64,000 nt of DNA from DATJBF01 sp035515475 (GTDB taxonomy: Bacteria > Verrucomicrobiota > Verrucomicrobiia > Palsa-1439), in contig DATJBF010000060.1 of the NCBI GenBank assembly GCA_035515475.1, forward strand, positions 61,413 through 125,412, read 5' to 3'. How positions within the stretch are numbered: position 1 is the first letter of the stretch; every line of letters begins with the position of its first letter. The notes beneath the pieces were generated by a model. That model worked only from the letters and a program-made list of their open reading frames with translations. It was not told the origin of the DNA and ran no database searches. This document shows positions 62,767 through 64,000 of this stretch, piece by piece. A program made the translations under genes and the position numbers.

Positions 62767-64000
62767 TTATCCAGCACTTTCCCGGATGGACATTTCGGCC
62801 AGTGTCGAATCGCCGGTCGAGTTCTGGCAGGAGATGGCGACAATTCGTCCATCCCGCAGGTGAACCTCCAGATCAGCCAGTTTGCGGAGGAAGGGGTCGT
62901 GCGTTACCAGAATGAGAGTCCGCCCCTCGCTGGCCGCCCGAATCGCGTCGAACACGTGTTGCTTCGAGACCTCGTCAAGCATCGAGGTTGGTTCGTCTAA
63001 CAACAGGATTTCGGGATCGTTCAACAACGCACGAGCAATGGCGACACGCTGGCGTTCGCCGCCGGAGAGGTTCTCACTGCGAGGCCCCACTTGTCGATCC
63101 AACCACGATGTGGCCGCGCGTTGATCCGGGGCCAACTGGACCTTCACCAACACCCGCCGGAGACTGTCCTCATTGGCGTTCGGGCACGCATACAGCAGAT
63201 TGTCGCGCACCGTTCCACTCAGCAACATGGTGTCCTGCAACACCACGCCCAGCCTTCGCCGCCAGGTATCGCCACGGAGCCGTGCCAGATCGATTCCGTC
63301 CACTTCGATACGACCGCCACTGCACCGCAGCACGCCGGCGATCAGTCCCAATACGGTTGATTTGCCGGCGCCACTCGGACCATATATCAAGACCCGCTGG
63401 CCCTTCTCGACCCGGAGATTGATCGATTGCAGGAGCGCGTGTCCGTCAACCCGATAATCCACCGCGTGGAACTCGAGCTGACGCGAGAACGGCCCGGCCG
63501 CAATTGCGTCCGGCCGGTCAGGTGGCGGCGGCGCAAGATCGAGCAAGTCGAAGACACGCCGTGCGCTCGCCAGCGACACGCGGGCGTTGCCGTACATCAT
63601 GGCCAGTTTTTCAACTGAGGCCGCCGCCACCGTCAGCAGCATCAGCAGCTTTAGGAGCGTGCCGGAAGAGAGTGCCTTGGAAACGAATACCTGATGGCCT
63701 CCCAGGATGAGAATCCCGCCGGCAGCCAAGGCAAATAGCAAGTTCACAAATTCCGGCGCCAAGTTGCGGAGAAACACAATCCGGACGATGCCGCGTCGGA
63801 TGGAATCGCTGATGCCCGCGAACCGACGTCTCTCGAAATCCTCACGGTTGAAGAGCCTCGCCAGAATGACTGATGACAGGTACTCGACCAAGCTGCCTTG
63901 GAGCCGCGAGATCTGCTGGAGAGTTGAAGTACAAAGGCGTTCAATCATGCCACCGCTGACGCGTACCACGACCGCGCCCGCACCCAGGAAGACCGCCATC
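62767..64000 (-). CDS. ABC exporter (membrane and ATPase domains), 5' end outside window
   Basis: The visible 411 residues hold the end of a type-1 exporter membrane domain (hydrophobic FVNLLFALAAGGILILGG and TLLKLLMLLTVAAASVEKLAMM) and a complete ATPase domain: Walker A LIYGPSGAGKSTVLGLIAG, Q-loop VVLQDTMLLSGTV, signature LSGGERQRVAIARALL, Walker B ILLLDEPTSMLD and H-loop LVTHDP. A half-transporter of this kind usually exports peptides or lipids. The gene runs off the right end. Just upstream of the AsnB gene and convergent with the RiPP genes, it could export the mature product. Confidence 0.87.
   Translation of the reverse strand, partial: MAVFLGAGAVVVRVSGGMIERLCTSTLQQISRLQGSLVEYLSSVILARLFNREDFERRRFAGISDSIRRGIVRIVFLRNLAPEFVNLLFALAAGGILILGGHQVFVSKALSSGTLLKLLMLLTVAAASVEKLAMMYGNARVSLASARRVFDLLDLAPPPPDRPDAIAAGPFSRQLEFHAVDYRVDGHALLQSINLRVEKGQRVLIYGPSGAGKSTVLGLIAGVLRCSGGRIEVDGIDLARLRGDTWRRRLGVVLQDTMLLSGTVRDNLLYACPNANEDSLRRVLVKVQLAPDQRAATSWLDRQVGPRSENLSGGERQRVAIARALLNDPEILLLDEPTSMLDEVSKQHVFDAIRAASEGRTLILVTHDPFLRKLADLEVHLRDGRIVAISCQNSTGDSTLAEMSIRESAG

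Overview
The window is 64 kb of GC-rich bacterial chromosome, cut inside a gene at both ends (secY at the left, an ABC exporter at the right). It reads as a Verrucomicrobiota-type genome. Supporting signs are an exosortase-associated TIGR04073-type protein, secreted beta-helix and pectate-lyase proteins with N/T/G-rich sequence and shared C-terminal modules, a bacterial PUR-alpha protein, a small CPxC zinc-ribbon protein and scattered 'NPKSEIQNPK' simple-sequence insertions. This placement is an inference from gene content; no 16S rRNA gene is present.

Layout. 1-5.8 kb: end of the ribosomal protein superoperon (secY-map-infA-rpmJ-rpsM-rpsK-rpsD-rpoA-rplQ, no adk), with a structured leader before rpoA and a clear terminator after rplQ. 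6-10.8 kb: dUTPase-like NTP pyrophosphohydrolase, a GAF/PAS HisKA_2 kinase with an ANTAR response regulator, and thioredoxin reductase. 10.8-17.7 kb: compact eight-gene minus-strand operon (TIGR04073 protein, TPR protein, xseA, xseB, dxs, tlyA, nadK, ptsN-like), probably driven by a TTGATG-17-TATAAT promoter that gives a near-leaderless transcript. 17.7-19.4 kb: pteridine-reductase-like SDR with a 6-pyruvoyltetrahydropterin synthase/QueD homologue, then the zinc-ribbon protein. 19.6-24.2 kb: two secreted proteins with the same C-terminal module. 24.3-30.6 kb: minus-strand glycogen/alpha-glucan operon (glycosyltransferase, CBM48 protein, glgB, two GH57 enzymes), divergent from ackA.

32-43 kb is an accessory zone: REP-like palindromes with a GTAGCC head, a 21-bp tandem repeat, a RelE-type toxin with a small coiled-coil partner, and a type I-C CRISPR-Cas locus. 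Its intact cas3 lies between cas7 and cas4, while a frameshifted fragment resembling the start of a canonical I-C cas3 survives upstream of cas5. The array has nine repeats plus a degenerate terminal one. 43.3-52.2 kb: nine-PAS NarL-type sensor kinase and regulator, PUR-alpha protein, tRNA-Leu(UAA), mutM, a secreted protein, a DUF2203 protein and a SufU-type scaffold.

The most interesting part is 52.6-64 kb, a candidate RiPP locus I cannot match to a named class. A 49-aa precursor has a YxxP leader motif and a Gly-rich, Cys-containing C-terminus ending in two SLYY repeats. It is followed by two HprK-like kinases, an S24/S26 peptidase with ER-type Ser/His/Asp motifs, two radical SAM proteins, a PqqD-like recognition protein, a third radical SAM protein and a fourth related protein that has lost the radical SAM cysteines but kept the SPASM-like C-terminal cysteines. 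On the opposite strand are a secreted protein, an asparagine-synthetase-type amidotransferase and an ABC exporter. The set recalls lasso-peptide clusters (RRE, kinase, AsnB-like protein, exporter), but the core has no acidic residue for a lasso ring and no B2 transglutaminase-like protease is visible, so a radical-SAM-based chemistry is more likely.
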